This document shows, in pieces, positions 9,318-22,225 of a DNA stretch of 64,000 bases (positions are counted from its first letter, which is position 1; every line of letters starts with the position of its first letter). Position numbers and translations under genes: made by a program. The notes under the pieces were generated by a model that was not told the DNA's origin, did no database searches, and was given only the letters and a program-made list of their open reading frames with translations. This DNA comes from Prosapia bicincta (Eukaryota; Arthropoda; Insecta; Hemiptera; Cercopidae): the NCBI GenBank assembly GCA_036971475.1, contig JBAIZL010000001.1, positions 287,591,925 to 287,655,924 on the forward strand, in the 5' to 3' direction.

Positions 9318-11940
9318 GTCGTAGTTACCGAGAACTTGGCTTAGTTTCTATTTAGCCTCCTCTTGTTGCTTCCCGTATTTTATGAACATGTAAGAATCTG
9401 AACAACATTTCTGTCGTGGTTAGCGAGGTTGACTTGGCCTAATTCAAGACTAGCCGCTTCTTGATGAATCGCATATTTTATGAACATGTGAGAATCTGAA
9501 CAACATTTCTGTCGTGGTTAGCGAGGTTGACTTGGCTTATTTCAAGACTAGCAGCTTCTTCATGAATCCCATATTTTATGAACATGTGAGAATCTGAACA
9601 ACATTTCTGTCGTGGTTAGCGAGGTTGACTTGGCTTATTTCAAGACTAGCAGCTTCTTCATGAATCCCATATTTTATGAACATGTGAGTATCTGAACAAC
9701 ATTTCTGTCGTGGTTAGCGAGGTTGACTTGGCTTATTTCAAGACTAGCAGCTTCTTCATGAATCCCATATTTTATGAACATGTGAGTATCTGAACAACAT
9801 TTCTGTCGTGGTTAGCGAGGTTGACTTGGCTTATTTCAAGACTAGCAGCTTCTTCATGAATCCCATATTTTATGAACATGTGAGAATCTGAACAACATTT
9901 CTGTCGTGGTTAGCGAGGTTGACTTGGCTTATTTCAAGACTAGCAACACTTCTTCATGAATCCCATATTTTATGAACATGTGAGAATCTGAACAACATTT
10001 CTGTCGTGGTTAGCGAGGTTGACTTGGCTTATTTCAAGACTAGCAGCTTCTTCATGAATCCCATATTTTATGAACATGTGAGTATCTGAACAACATTTCT
10101 GTCGTGGTTAGCGAGGTTGACTTGGCATATTTCAAGACTAGCAGCTTCTTGATGAATCCCATATTTTATGAAGATGTGAGAATCTGAACAACATTTCTGT
10201 CGTGGTTAGCGAGGTTGACTTGGCTTATTTCAAGACTAGCAGCTTCTTCATGAATCCCATATTTTATGAACATGTGAGAATCTGAACAACATTTCTGTCG
10301 TGGTTAGCGAGGTTGACTTGGCTTAATTCAAGACTAGCAGCTTCTTCATGAATCCCATATTTTATAAACATGTGAGAATCTGAATAACATTTCTGTCGTG
10401 GTTAGCGAGGTTGACTTGGCTTAATTCAAGACTAGCCGCTTCTTGATGAATCCCATATTTTATGAACATGTGAGAATCTGAACAACATTTCTGTCGTGGT
10501 TAGCGAGGTTGACTTGGCTTATTTCAAGACTAGCAGCTTCTTCATGAATCCCATATTTTATAAACATGTGAGAATCTGAATAACATTTCTGTCGTGGTTA
10601 GCGAGGTTGACTTGGCTTAATTCAAGAGTAGCCGCTTCTTGATGAATCCCATATTTTATGAACATGTGAGAATCTGAACAACATTTCTGTCGTGGTTAGC
10701 GAGGTTGACTTGGCCTAATTCAAGACTAGCCGCTTCTTGATGAATCCCATATTTTATGAAGATGTGAGAATCTGAACAACATTTCTGTCGTAGTTAGCGA
10801 GGTTGACTTGGCTTATTTCAAGACTAGCAGCTTCTTGATGAATCCCATATTTTATGAACATGTGAGAATCTGAGCAACATTTCTGTCGTGGTTAGCGAGG
10901 TTGACTTGGCCTATTTCAAGACTAGCAACACTTCTTCATGAATCCCATATTTTATGAACATGTGAGAATCTGAACAACATTTCTGTCGTGGTTAGCGAGG
11001 TTGACTTGGCTTATTTCAAGACTAGCAGCTTCTTGATGAATCCCATATTTTATGAAGATGTGAGAATCTGAGCAACATTTCTGTCGTGGTTAGCGAGGTT
11101 GACTTGGCTTATTTCAAGACTAGCAGCTTCTTCATGAATCCCATATTTTATGAACATGTGAGAATCTGAACAACATTTCTGTCGTGGTTAGCGAGGTTGA
11201 CTTGGCTTATTTCAAGACTAGCAGCTTCTTCATGAATCCCATATTTTATGAACATGTGAGAATCTGAATAACATTTCTGTCGTGGTTAGCGAGGTTGACT
11301 TGGCTTAATTCAAGACTAGCCGCTTCTTGATGAATCCCATATTTTATGAACATGTGAGAATCTGAACAACATTTCTGTCGTGGTTAGCGAGGTTGACTTG
11401 GCTTATTTCAAGACTAGCAGCTTCTTGATGAATCCCATATTTTATGAACATGTGAGAATCTGAACAACATTTCTGTCGTGGTTAGCGAGGTTGACTTGGC
11501 TTAATTCAATACTAGCCGCCTCTTGATGAATCCCGTAATTTATGAACATGTGAGAATCTGAACAACATTTCTGTCGTGGATAGCGAGGTTGACTTGGCGT
11601 ATTTTAAGACTAGCCTCCTCTTGATGAATCCCATATTTTATGAACATGTGAGAATCTGAACAACATTTCTGTCGTGGTTAGGGAGGTAGACTTGGCTTAA
11701 TTCAAGACTAGCCGCTTCTTGATGAACCCCATATTTTATGAACATGTGAGAATCTGAACAACATTTCTGTCGTGGTTAGCGAGGTTGACTTGGCTTAATT
11801 CAAGACTAGCCGCTTCTTGATGAATCCCATATTTTATGAACATGTGAGAATCTGAACAACATTTCTGTCGTGGTTAGCGAGGTTGACTTGGCTTATTTCA
11901 AGACTAGCCGCCTCTTGTTGCTTCCCGTCTTTTATGCTCA
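9318..11940. repeat. 98-bp minisatellite, about 26 copies
   Basis: Tandem units of 98 bp containing CCCATATTTTATGAACATG, TGAGAATCTGAACAAC, CTGTCGTGGTTAGCGAGGTT and GACTTGGCTTATTTCAAGAC. CTGTCG recurs at 9411, 9509 and so on to about 11867. Subtypes alternate (GCAGCTTCTTCATG, GCCGCTTCTTGATG, and a slightly longer AGCAACACTTC form). The first and last copies share a divergent CCTCTTGTTGCTTCCCGT segment (about 9357 and 11910). The frame at 11870-12163 starts inside the array and is not a gene. Confidence 0.97.
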
Positions 11941-13959
11941 CAGTCGAGCGGTCCATCTCCCCGCTGCGCTAATAAATAATGTTTTCCATTCATTTGGTCG
12001 CGATGACGATATCTCGCCCGTAGGTTTGGTAATTATTCAATTATTTAACATATTGCGTGGGCAATCAGACGGTTATTTAGGGCACGTATATCTGTACATT
12101 GTTGTATTATTTTCATTAAACAAAAAATTATTTATTAATTTTTTAGCGGGAGTAAGGCCTTAGGTGCGAAGCCTGGAACATCCGCTTTTTACTTGGACCA
12201 CCTAAGCTACCCCATAAGTTCTTGCTATCCAGCATGTTACCCATCGTATTCGATATCGAGCCCTAATGTTATTACAAGTCACGGGAAAATGATTTCTAAT
12301 TGGCATCTTTGGTTTGTTGATCGGTCTGTGAACTAACAAGAAATACCGTTTTATTAATGATTGATTTGGGCAGTTTCTCATAATGCCAAGCCCGTGATCA
12401 TTTCATTGCTAGAAGCGTTCTATGTTTGTATATCTCTGAAACACGTTAGTCTGTTTCATAAGTTACCCAATAATTATTAAAGTCTTATCGGACTAAGCAT
12501 TACAAACCCCATCTTAGTGTATCCACGATGAGGATAAATAGGAGAATAGCTTTCCTTTACTCAATCATCCTTTTTACTTGCATAAAGGGATATCATAGAG
12601 GTTATTACTCTATGATAATAACCTTGATAGAGGTTATTACTCAGTAATAACATCATGGCAGATGTCCAATAACAAATACTTTGTGTTTATAACCACTAAA
12701 ACACAAGTATTAAATTAATTCTAGCGAAACAGTATGTTTTAAGGTTATTGAATTACATTTGATTCAATCCACGCCCGGTATTTTTACTTCGGGTAGAATG
12801 TTTACATTTTGCTTTTATAGTAACGACAATATAATCACTGATTAGAATTGGTGTTCCCCCACTTCATCCCTTTGTCAACGATGCAATTGTTCGCTGTAAC
12901 AAGCAATGTAATGGGATATATTCAATTAAAACTTTATTATTTCCAACCCCAAATCCCCGGCCATCCCTCCTGTGGAGTAAATACACGTGTAGTTTTTGAT
13001 TTAAAAATACCTTTACTGTCATTTGTCTAATTTATTAAATTAGAACCGTCAAAGGCTCGATTTCATTTCCTGATTGAATGGACTTGTTTAGAATTTCATT
13101 TTAATAAAGGGCGGTTGTTTACAGCAAAGGGAACAAAATGTAGCCATAGTTTTTGATTTCCCCTGCATTTAAAGTTAATTAGGGCTATTTGTATGTGTGC
13201 AATAAAGAGATATGGTGATATCGAACCCTCTTCTTTCTGCGACCTCTTTTTTCTCTTTTTCTGATCATAGATTCTATCAGTTTTCCCTGTTCATTCAATT
13301 TTTTTTGGATTGCATATTTTCCTCCTCTTTCAGTGATGTATTTCTTACTTTTGAATATTCTACACAAACAAATAAACTGGTTTAATTATAATTAAGATTT
13401 AAAAACTTACATATGCCTCGCCAAGCTCTTTGAAAACCACTACATTTATTTAAAATGTTTCAAAAGTAATTTGTGATATATTTTTATTCCCTTTTGTTAT
13501 TAACAGTTTGAAGCACCGTATTATACGCAGATTAAGCCAAACGTTATTTTCGCGAATACTAATTAATGCAACTCCGCTATTGCGCCAAAGTTGAGTGTAC
13601 TCAAAGGGTTTTAAACAATCCACTTGTAAAGGAAAAAAACATCGAAAAAGTGAGTTTAATCATGACATGAAATGAAATCGTTGTTCTGTCCAATAAAATG
13701 AATAGTTAAAGTGGTTGTAAAGATATATTTAAATAACGAGGCATGTATTTCCCTTTACACAAAGCTCGAGGAAATGAAATAATAATATGTAATTAAAAGA
13801 TATTTAATGTATGCTAATCAATGGTCATAACAGGGGATTGTTTCTCGAAGGTTAAACAGCGACTAAGGTTAATTTTATATGGGATAGCCTAGTAGGCCTA
13901 CATCTATAATGAGAATCGCAATGTGGCAAACATCACTTCCAATATCTTGAGAGGTTAGA
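11941..13959. other. Non-coding stretch, no recognised gene
   Basis: AT-rich sequence with short anonymous frames only (12848-13030 plus, 13185-13367 minus). A small local inverted/direct duplication of AGAGGTTATTACTC lies at about 12596-12650. Confidence 0.5.
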
Positions 13960-15557
13960 GGATGATAATGAAGTAAAGGAAGTTGATGCTTATGTCCATG
14001 TTAAGAGTGATCATCGACTTTAGGAGGTGGATTCAGATAGTGATCGTGATGCTGTAGTGGAAGAAGACTTTGTTCTACACTATGAGGTTGATGATGTGGT
14101 CGATTCAGTTATTTTTATTGATAACAATGATTGAGATGATGTAGGAGAAGATGCTTGTAATCTACATTATGAGGATGATGATGTAGTCGATGCAGATTTG
14201 TTGTTGATGACAATGATCATGATGATATAGTGGAAGATGCTTTTGTTGTACATTATGAGGATGGAGATGTAGTCGATGTAGTTATTGTTGTTGATAACAA
14301 TTATCTTGATGATATGATGGAGGATGATTTTGTTGTACATTATGAGGATGAAGATAAGGATGTAGTGGATGCCGTTTTTGTTGTTGATAAAATGATCGTG
14401 ATGATATAGTGGAAGATTCTTTTGTCGTTCATTATATGATGATGATGTAGTCGATGCAGTTATTGCTGTTGATTACAATGATCGTGATGATATAGGGGAA
14501 GATGGTGTTGTTGTACATTATGAGGATGAGGATGTAGTCGATGTAGTTAATGTTTTTGATGACAATGATGGTGATGACATGGTGGAAGATTCTTTTGTTG
14601 TACATTATGAGGATGGGGAAGTAGTTGATGCAGTTATTGTTATTGATAACAATGGTCGAGATGATAGACTATCGTGGAAGATGCTTTTGTTGTACATTAT
14701 GACGATGATTGTGTAATCGATGTAGTTATTGTTGTTGATGACAATGATGGTGATAATATAGTGTAAAATGCTTTTGTTGTACATTATGAAGATGGTGAGA
14801 TATTTGATGCAGTTATTGTTGTTGATGATAATGATCGAGATGGTGTAGTACATTATGAGTGTTTTTGTTGTACATTATGAGGATGAGGATGTAGTCGATG
14901 CAGTTATTGTTCATGATGACAATGATATGATGATATAGCTAAAGATGCTTTTGTTTTACATTATGAGGATGATGATGTAGTCGATGCAGTTATTGTTGTT
15001 GATGACAATGTTGGTGTTGATATAGTGAAAGATGCCTTAGTCGTACATTATGAGGATGAGATATAGTCGATGCAGGAGTTCTTGATGGCGTTGATCGTGA
15101 TAATGTAGCAGAAGATGCTTTTTTTGTAGATTATGAGGATGATGAAATATTCGATGTAGTTGTTGCTGTTGATGGCTTTGATCGTGATCGTCTAGAGGAA
15201 GATTCTTTTTTTCTACATTATGAGGATGAGGATATAGTCGATGCAGTTGTTATTGTTGATGATGGGGTTGACTATGATGACGATTTTGTCGTGGTTGTAA
15301 AGGATAAAGAGGAAGAGATATCGTATTGTAGGCTTCTTTATGAGGCGGATAAATGGTGTGATAATAATTATGTAGAGGAAGATCCATTTGTTTTAGATAA
15401 TGATGATGGTGATATAGATATACAGCATTTAGTTCTTATTCTTGAAAATGATGATGGTGATGAGGTGGCGATTATTAAGAAGATATCAACGAATGCAATT
15501 ACGAAGATGACAGTATTGATGATGTTTCCGACGATGCTATGTAGAAAAGAATTTTAA
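13960..15557 (+). pseudogene. Degenerate ~87-bp tandem repeat with relic acidic coding frame
   Basis: About 15 degenerate units of roughly 87 bp. Read in the best local frame each gives an Asp/Val-rich unit such as HYEDDDVVDAVIVVDDND followed by D-I-V-E-D-A-F-V-V. The period is close to 29 codons and the changes are mostly synonymous-looking or conservative, but stops and single-base indels break the frame in nearly every unit. One frame stays open from 15060 to the TAA ending at 15557 (about 165 codons) and runs from three repeat units into a non-repetitive part with YCRLLYEADKWCDNNYVEED. No ATG opens it. It could be a decayed protein with acidic repeats or a minisatellite that drifted into coding-like composition. 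I know no family for it. Confidence 0.5.
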
Positions 15558-16550
15558 TAATAAAAACTAGGTAGTGGTCGAGGGGGAGTAGGAAAATGGT
15601 TAAATCATGATATTTCAAGTAATTTTTGTGAAAAATTTATTTCTACCGTAACTCTATCTTTGCATGCATAAATAAAGCTACCACCGCCTGAAGACCTCGA
15701 GATAATTCTAATCACAACACACTTTGCAACTCATACAACACTGATGACGTAACGCTTCTTCCCCCCATTTGTTGGGCTACAAAACGTGATTTAGAACTTG
15801 TTCACCGGACGTGTGAAAAACAGTCCTAACTTATCTTTTTCGGCCGCATATTTAGGTACATTTAAAAACAAATCAGAAGGGTGGTTTTAGAATTAACGGG
15901 GGAGGCGATAATTTTGGGTCAAAACGACAGGAGGAAAGCAATTGTTCAAGATAACGCTACGGTGTTGGAAAAACGTTGCAACATTTTCCCGTGATTTCGT
16001 TCTTTAGTAAGGGAATATAGGTACACACGATAAGGCATTTTAAATTTAATGTTGGTACCACTGATACGATTATTTTCGTAATAATTATGGTACAAAAAAA
16101 AATGTACGGTGATAAAAGAGTGGATGTAATTTTATTATAACACGGTAGGGGTAATATAAAATGTTGTATTTGAAATATACATTGGGCTACTTACATCAAC
16201 ATTTACCTGCATTGGTAATACCGTTAGAATGTTGTATAGTTAAACGATGGGTACCTCATTTTATTAAAACAGTGTCGATACAGTAATAATATCTAATATT
16301 GAAAGAAAGTTTCTTTACGAATCCAATCCATACATCTCTGCCTTGGGCAAGACTTGGGCTATATTTGTGCCTTAATGCAAAAAGACCAGATCGAGAATAG
16401 TGCCAGGAAGATACTTTGGACGGTTATAATGTATACAGATAGCATCCTGATAAAATGGTATAAGTACATATCATATAGACAAGTAGTCTGTGTTTATACA
16501 GAGGCCTTTTTCTCTTCTTTGAGTGGTATACTTCTTACATAGGTTGTTCG
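15558..16550. other. Non-coding stretch, no recognised gene
   Basis: No supported gene or repeat. A 62-aa frame at 16354-16542 is unrecognised. Confidence 0.5.
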
Positions 16551-17812
16551 TTTTTCAATTCCTTCTTTTAGTTCATATGGCTTATGTATATCTTGCACAC
16601 ATTTCCAATCGTTAATTAAATGCTTTTTATTCATCCGCTCAAGTTCAAATAATTTTTGTTTCTAACTAGTAGGGGATGAGACTTTATGTTAATATAATAT
16701 TATCAAATATGAATTCATCAATTAGATTAAAAGCGAATTAATTTTACTTTTGTATGTGAGAAAACTTTTCACAAAAGGGTCAAAGTATGGAATATATCTA
16801 TTTCGTCTCATTTGGCTTAAATCAAATGTAAACATGATTTCGTAGAACAGCTGATTTTATGTTATAGGTTATGTGGTAGAGCAGTTGTTTTAGCGCATTG
16901 GTTATGCTTCTTTATTTATATCAATTGTAATTATTTAATAAAAAGTAACTAAAATAAAAGTTTTCTTTATTGACCTGTGACTTTAGAATATTTTTGTTTA
17001 TATTACTTGTTTTTGACTTATTTGTTATGCAGCTGCCTTTCTTTCTCCCCCGAACACAAACGAAAGAGAAAACTACAGCTTCAGACTACATACCTAATAG
17101 TCTAGTTAGATATTTAAAATTACTACAAAAAGCTATTTTAAACTGAATCACTTTAGAATTTAAGTGATATTGTTTTTTCTCAATGAACTTATTTGAGCCA
17201 CAAAACTAAATACAATGTGAACTTGGGAGGGTTTCTGATATGTGAAATTTGTATTTTATTATCATGTTGTCGTTATGTCATAAAAAAAGATTACCAGTAA
17301 ACAATTTATTTTTTTGAAATTTTCATTTTTATATCAGATTTAGCAACTGAAACAAGTAACATAAGCAACAAAAGTATGCTAGGTCAACATAGAGATGTTT
17401 TATTTTACTATTAATTAATTAATTGCAGTAATACCGTATAAATAAACCAACATAAACTATGCGTTAAAATATCTGTACTAAAACATAACCTATAACGTAA
17501 AATCAGTTGTTTTATGAAATCACATGTTAACCATATTTTAAGCCAAATGGGACGAAATAACTACTTTACATACCCTGCTACTTTTGTGATACGTTTTTCT
17601 CCCATATAAAACCAAAATTAATTAATTAAGTTTAAGTAATGAATTATTATTTGGAAAAACCGTAGTACAATCAAGTGTCATTCACTACAAGTTTAAATAG
17701 TTGTATTTGAACTTAAGTGGATGAATACAAAGTATTTTATTAATGACTGAAAATTTGAACAAAATATACCTATATATAAGGAGAGTGTGAACTAATAGAA
17801 GGAATTGAAAAA
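16551..17812. mobile_element. Fold-back element / long inverted repeat of about 1.26 kb
   Basis: The left arm (16551 to about 17025) and right arm (about 17341 to 17812) are diverged reverse complements. Outer ends are TTTTTCAATTCCTTCTTTTA and its partner ending GGAATTGAAAAA at 17812. Inner landmarks are the pairs TTCGTCTCATTTGGCTTAAA (16803) with TTTTAAGCCAAATGGGACGA (17534), and TTATGTTATAGGTTATG (16858) with CATAACCTATAACGTAAAA. The spacer is about 315 bp and carries no frame of note. No clear target duplication is seen next to the ends, and the arms differ at many positions, so this is old. It may be a fold-back or MITE-type DNA transposon; no transposase is present to assign a superfamily. 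Confidence 0.8.
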
Positions 17813-18667
17813 TCACTGTAAGGAATAGTTTTGGTGGCGGCTTACTTATCATTTTTATTCAGTGTTCATGCTAATTCATTCCCAAAAAGATGGGTCATAT
17901 TCCGAGAGATATTTGGGTTGGCCAAAGACCTATAATGCGCCTATTGATAGCATTAAGAGTTGAAGCAAGGGATGGAAGTTTCACAGCAGGGTTTTAATGT
18001 AAATTTAATAAATTACTCTGCACATCTACTCGAAAATAGCTCAAAATCCTCTACATATTAAAATATCCTAATACACACCTTTAGCAGTTCCTCGCAGTAA
18101 TATTCTTCTGTATTTACTTGCTTCAAAAACGTCTGTCAAACTTTCAAAATACAGTGACCGTTTGTTACATTACTATCCCCGAAACTTGTAAATCCAAAGT
18201 GAACTCTATGTTTTTATGCAAACTGCCCTAGCTATCTATGCATACATTGCAGAATACTTAAAACATATATTATTTAACACGTATTTCCAGGTATTTCATG
18301 TATTACGATTAGAAAATCATTAATAAATTTCCCTCTTACTCTGCGCACAGGGATATTTCCCTCGTCGATGTTGGCACTCGTCTCTCTCCAAACACAACCG
18401 GGCTCTATTTATTCAGCTCTTTATACAGTCTCCCCGGGGGACCAGAATGTCAACAAAAATGGCTGACGACATAAAAGCAGCAAAAAGCACACTTGTTCAT
18501 TTATTGGCCGCCAGTTTTCAGAGAATTTCAATAACATGGGAATTCTTGCTGCTACAATAACTTAGCCTACATATTTCGAAATGAAATGTCTACAGAGAGT
18601 AAATCCTGTATAGAGACAGTGAACATAACTAGCACTGTCCTGTGAAAGCGTGTGCACCCATTCTCTT
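17813..18667. other. Non-coding stretch, no recognised gene
   Basis: No supported gene, RNA or repeat. Confidence 0.5.
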
Positions 18668-18815
18668 TCTCTCCCTCACACACACACACGCGCGCTTTCA
18701 CACATACACACACACAAACGCACATACAAACGTACCCACACGCACACACAAACGCGCGCTCACGCACATCAAACTCATGCACACGCAAACCTACACACAA
18801 ACGCGTGCGTGTGTA
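18668..18815. repeat. CA-rich imperfect microsatellite
   Basis: Imperfect (CA)n with interspersed ACGC and ACAAACG steps, ending in CGTGCGTGTG. It creates long frames on both strands (18567-18821 minus, 18642-18842 and 18650-18919 plus) that are low-complexity artefacts. Confidence 0.9.
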
Positions 18816-19432
18816 GAACACACACTTTATCCATGTTTTTAAAAATTATTATCGGAACCTGTGTTAAGAGTGATGTACTTAGTTATTTGTGTATTATTAC
18901 TTGTTTAGATAAAACCTAATAGTCCGTCAAGAAATATAAAAATATTGTGAACTCTCTACTTTCATCACAAGCCTTAGGGGTGGATTAAAATTAATTAATA
19001 AGTGAGCAACAAGGCGAGTAGGAGGGAAGAAGGCTGCAAAGTATTTCCTGTGGGTTTGAGGCTTAACTCTAGACTTCTTGAGCTAAATAAAATAATTATC
19101 AACAAAAAGCATTTACCCTTAGGTTAAAATACAGGGGAAAGTTATTACCATTGTGTTCCAATGGTATTAGTGTCAGTGTATATGTTTTTCAAAATATTTC
19201 ACAAGTTGTGATTCTTTGTAATGAAGTGTCAGGTCGTCATTCAAGTGGATCAGTATACGGAGTGTATTTAATGCACGGATACCACGGGAAGTGTTCTTGT
19301 CTGACCCTAGTAGAAACGCAGTTTCAACTCTTCGCTTAAACAAGAATTCAAACCATAATCGTTCCTGAATAAAGAATGTACAGTGTGAGGCAAGTAGAGG
19401 ATACCGTATCAGTTATACTATATTTAAATATA
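18816..19432. other. Non-coding stretch, no recognised gene
   Basis: Nothing supported; a 62-aa frame at 19151-19339 is unrecognised. Confidence 0.45.
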
Positions 19433-19640
19433 TGTGCTGATACGTATTCCTTCACGGATGGGAAAATATGATGAATAGTTATTATTCCGGAGTACATTCG
19501 TTCATTCTGCAAGTACCAGTTCTTTCTTCAACGGTTGTTGGGTTCACGTCGTCAATGCTAGATGAGATTCTAGCGAAACGTCGGATCTATGTTACTCTGG
19601 ATAGTAGCTATTCATCATATGTATATATAATAGCGTATAA
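19433..19640. mobile_element. Short hairpin element, probably a non-autonomous PLE derivative
   Basis: A tail of about 34 bp (GATACGTATTCCTTCACGGA and onwards) precedes a left arm at 19467-19496, which is the inverted partner of 19590-19619 (TATGATGAATAG ... CTATTCATCATA). In the core, GCTAGA (19557-19562) and TCTAGC (19569-19574) form a 6-bp stem immediately before GAAACG, as stem II does at the hammerhead-like loci, but no CTGANGA precedes it. A related, partly inverted copy is at 3027-3156. The 66-aa frame at 19468-19668 is this hairpin read through and is not a gene. Confidence 0.55.
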
Positions 19641-20914
19641 GGAGGGGATGATAACGGATTTGAAATAACTTTGCGTATGGGATTTGTAGTATGGTTGTGT
19701 TTTACACCTCTCGTTGCTAGAGTGATATCATTGGCCACGAAATGTTGATTGTTGGTTAACTGTTTACGTCACCATAGTTTTTTTGTCAATGATCTATGTC
19801 AAATCATCAATCCCCAAGTTTGCTAAATAATCAAAATCGGATAAACGTGACTGTGACTTAAAAGCTTGCAGAGAAAGGTAGTATTTAAAGAAACAAAACA
19901 TGAGCTAGTGATGTGCGAGTAGGCCATACCTCTCTACCTACATACGCGGCATTAATGTTGAAAGGAGAGGCCAGATCCTCATTATACATCCCCGTTGCCT
20001 TAGTAATGCCTATAGAGGCCAAAATTACACTTACGACCCTAATCAACGAACGACTATATGCATTATGGTATAAAAAAATACCATAGATGTACTTTGAGAA
20101 TCCACTCCTCTGAACCAGTATAAATTCTGCTATGTCCCAGTCACTATTTTTTTAATGTTAAAATTGTTATAGTGCATAATATAACTTAAGCGTTTTATTA
20201 CTAAAGTCCTCATAGTAGAATACCTTGTAATTTGTTTTGCTAATTAGAAAAAACAGGCATCCTCAAAGGAGTGTTTTACACTTAATATATAAAAATTGTG
20301 TAGTGATCAAATCTTGTGATCGTTGTCCAAAGCAATAATGAGCAGTAAAGGAGCTCACTACTCTCACCCGCTTGGCCAAATTGCTTACTTTTTAAAACAA
20401 TGTCATATATCTAGAAATATTCTACAAAAATTAATTCTACCTCAGGAGGAGTAAGAAAGGTCAAAGTCTTCCAGAGATTCACTGGCTTTAAAATAAATCT
20501 TTTCGGAAAATTAACATCTAATTTACTGTAATAGATGACTAGAATATCTTTAGCTTAATTATATGTAGAGTGGGTGTTGATGTGGGAAACTCTGTTGTTT
20601 TTTGAAAGCTCTAGTGATTGTTTTTTGTGGCGCAGATAAAGTTACTATTATCTCTAACTGAACGCATTGATTAATATTATCTTGTAAAATAACAGTCTAG
20701 GGCTGTGTCACTTTGTGTTTAAGGTCCATTAAGGGTGGCAAAACTTTATTATAACACTATTTAGCTGCTTTTCGACCTTATAATTCAAATCCATTTTCAA
20801 AAACGTACTGGCAGAATACGCTTTTCATCGTCCTGGGTGGAACCCATTGGCGATCTGCTTCCTGTTGGGTCGTCGTCGCTTTTATTAACAATATTATCTT
20901 CAATACCTGTGGAA
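19641..20914. other. Non-coding stretch, no recognised gene
   Basis: No supported gene or repeat in about 1.3 kb. Confidence 0.5.
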
Positions 20915-20947
20915 TATCAGTTTCGGAAATCATTCCATCTTCAAGGG
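20915..20947 (-). ncRNA. Degraded hammerhead-like motif
   Basis: On the minus strand: TTGAAGA (20944-20938), one T, GGAA, TGAT, TTCC (a perfect 4-bp stem II), then GAAA (20924-20921). The first core base is T instead of C and stems I and III are not clear. It is listed because the spacing equals that of the better loci in this window. Confidence 0.3.
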
Positions 20948-22225
20948 CTAATAATAATTCATCTGGATCCTTATGTGTAACTTATATATATATATTTATA
21001 CAAAATTTACACATATCATTTGAATATATACTTATACATATAGGCTACATTATAATACAAAGATTTGGGTACAGTCATCACTTGAACCCATTTATAAAAG
21101 CAACACAAATGTTTATTACAGCTTCATAAAATATATATCTTATAAATTAAATTAATTATTAACAGCATAAAATTGTTTTATAAGTAGTCTATATTAAAAC
21201 AAAAATTAATGCGTAAAGTGAAATAAGAACAAAAGTAACTCCAATATAAGAGCCCGGTTTTTGTAATGTGTTAGGTTAATTTAAACAAAACCTTTATTCA
21301 CACAAAATTGTTATTTATACTTTTAAAAGACTTACCGGTTTGATTGCTTGCATTACCAAGTGTATCTAACGATTTGACTTCCACATCCAAATTGTTCTGG
21401 ATAAAATTAGTTTACACAGCAGTTTACGTTTACAAATTAAAAAAGATATTTAATTTAAACGAAATAATAAATAAATTACATTTTGAAAACCTTGAACAAT
21501 AATAATTTGAATCCATAAAAAGTTTACATCTTTTTAAAATTATTGTATTACAAAACATTTGGTTAGATCCATACTGGTACCTTTTTGTATGTTTAACGAT
21601 TCTATCAAATAACGTTAAAAAATAGAACATACCTTGCCAAACGCTTGAACAATGGCTTATTTACAAAATCAAAACATCACACGGCTTTACACTTTTAAAA
21701 CTGAAAACCTAATCACAAGCTACGAGTACATATTAATTTTAGGAAACACTCGTTTACTTGTTATTATTTACGATTGAGTATAACATTATTAAAGGTTCAA
21801 CAAGCCAGCTAACTCCAAGATCGTAACCCACAGCTGTTTTCTATGAAAACTAGATCAGATCAGGCTTAGACTCAAGATGTACCGTTTAGTCAACATAATT
21901 CCCCCTTGCAATTTCAAAATAATTGGTTTGATTGGTTACCAGAATTTTTAGTATAAAACCCAAAGCTTTGTAATGAACGTTTTCAGAAATAAATTTTTAA
22001 ACTGGTCCAATTTTACGATACTTTCAAAACAAAATTTTATGAAGCATACTAAATTACTGAAAAGTTTTAACATGAAAAACAATAAACACACACTAAATGC
22101 ACTTTCTATGCACATAATAAGCTGAAAAAAGAACTTCCAAATACAAACCAAGAATGGTATGGCTTATCAGTGATTCTTGGATGCTTAATCACGTGATCTG
22201 AGATGGTTTTAGGAACGTTGCTACA
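20948..22225. other. AT-rich non-coding stretch
   Basis: No supported gene. Short anonymous minus-strand frames (21430-21630, 21948-22151) only. Confidence 0.5.

Noticed and set aside
18567..18919. His/Thr-rich and Cys/Val-rich frames
   Set aside because: Translation of an imperfect CA microsatellite.
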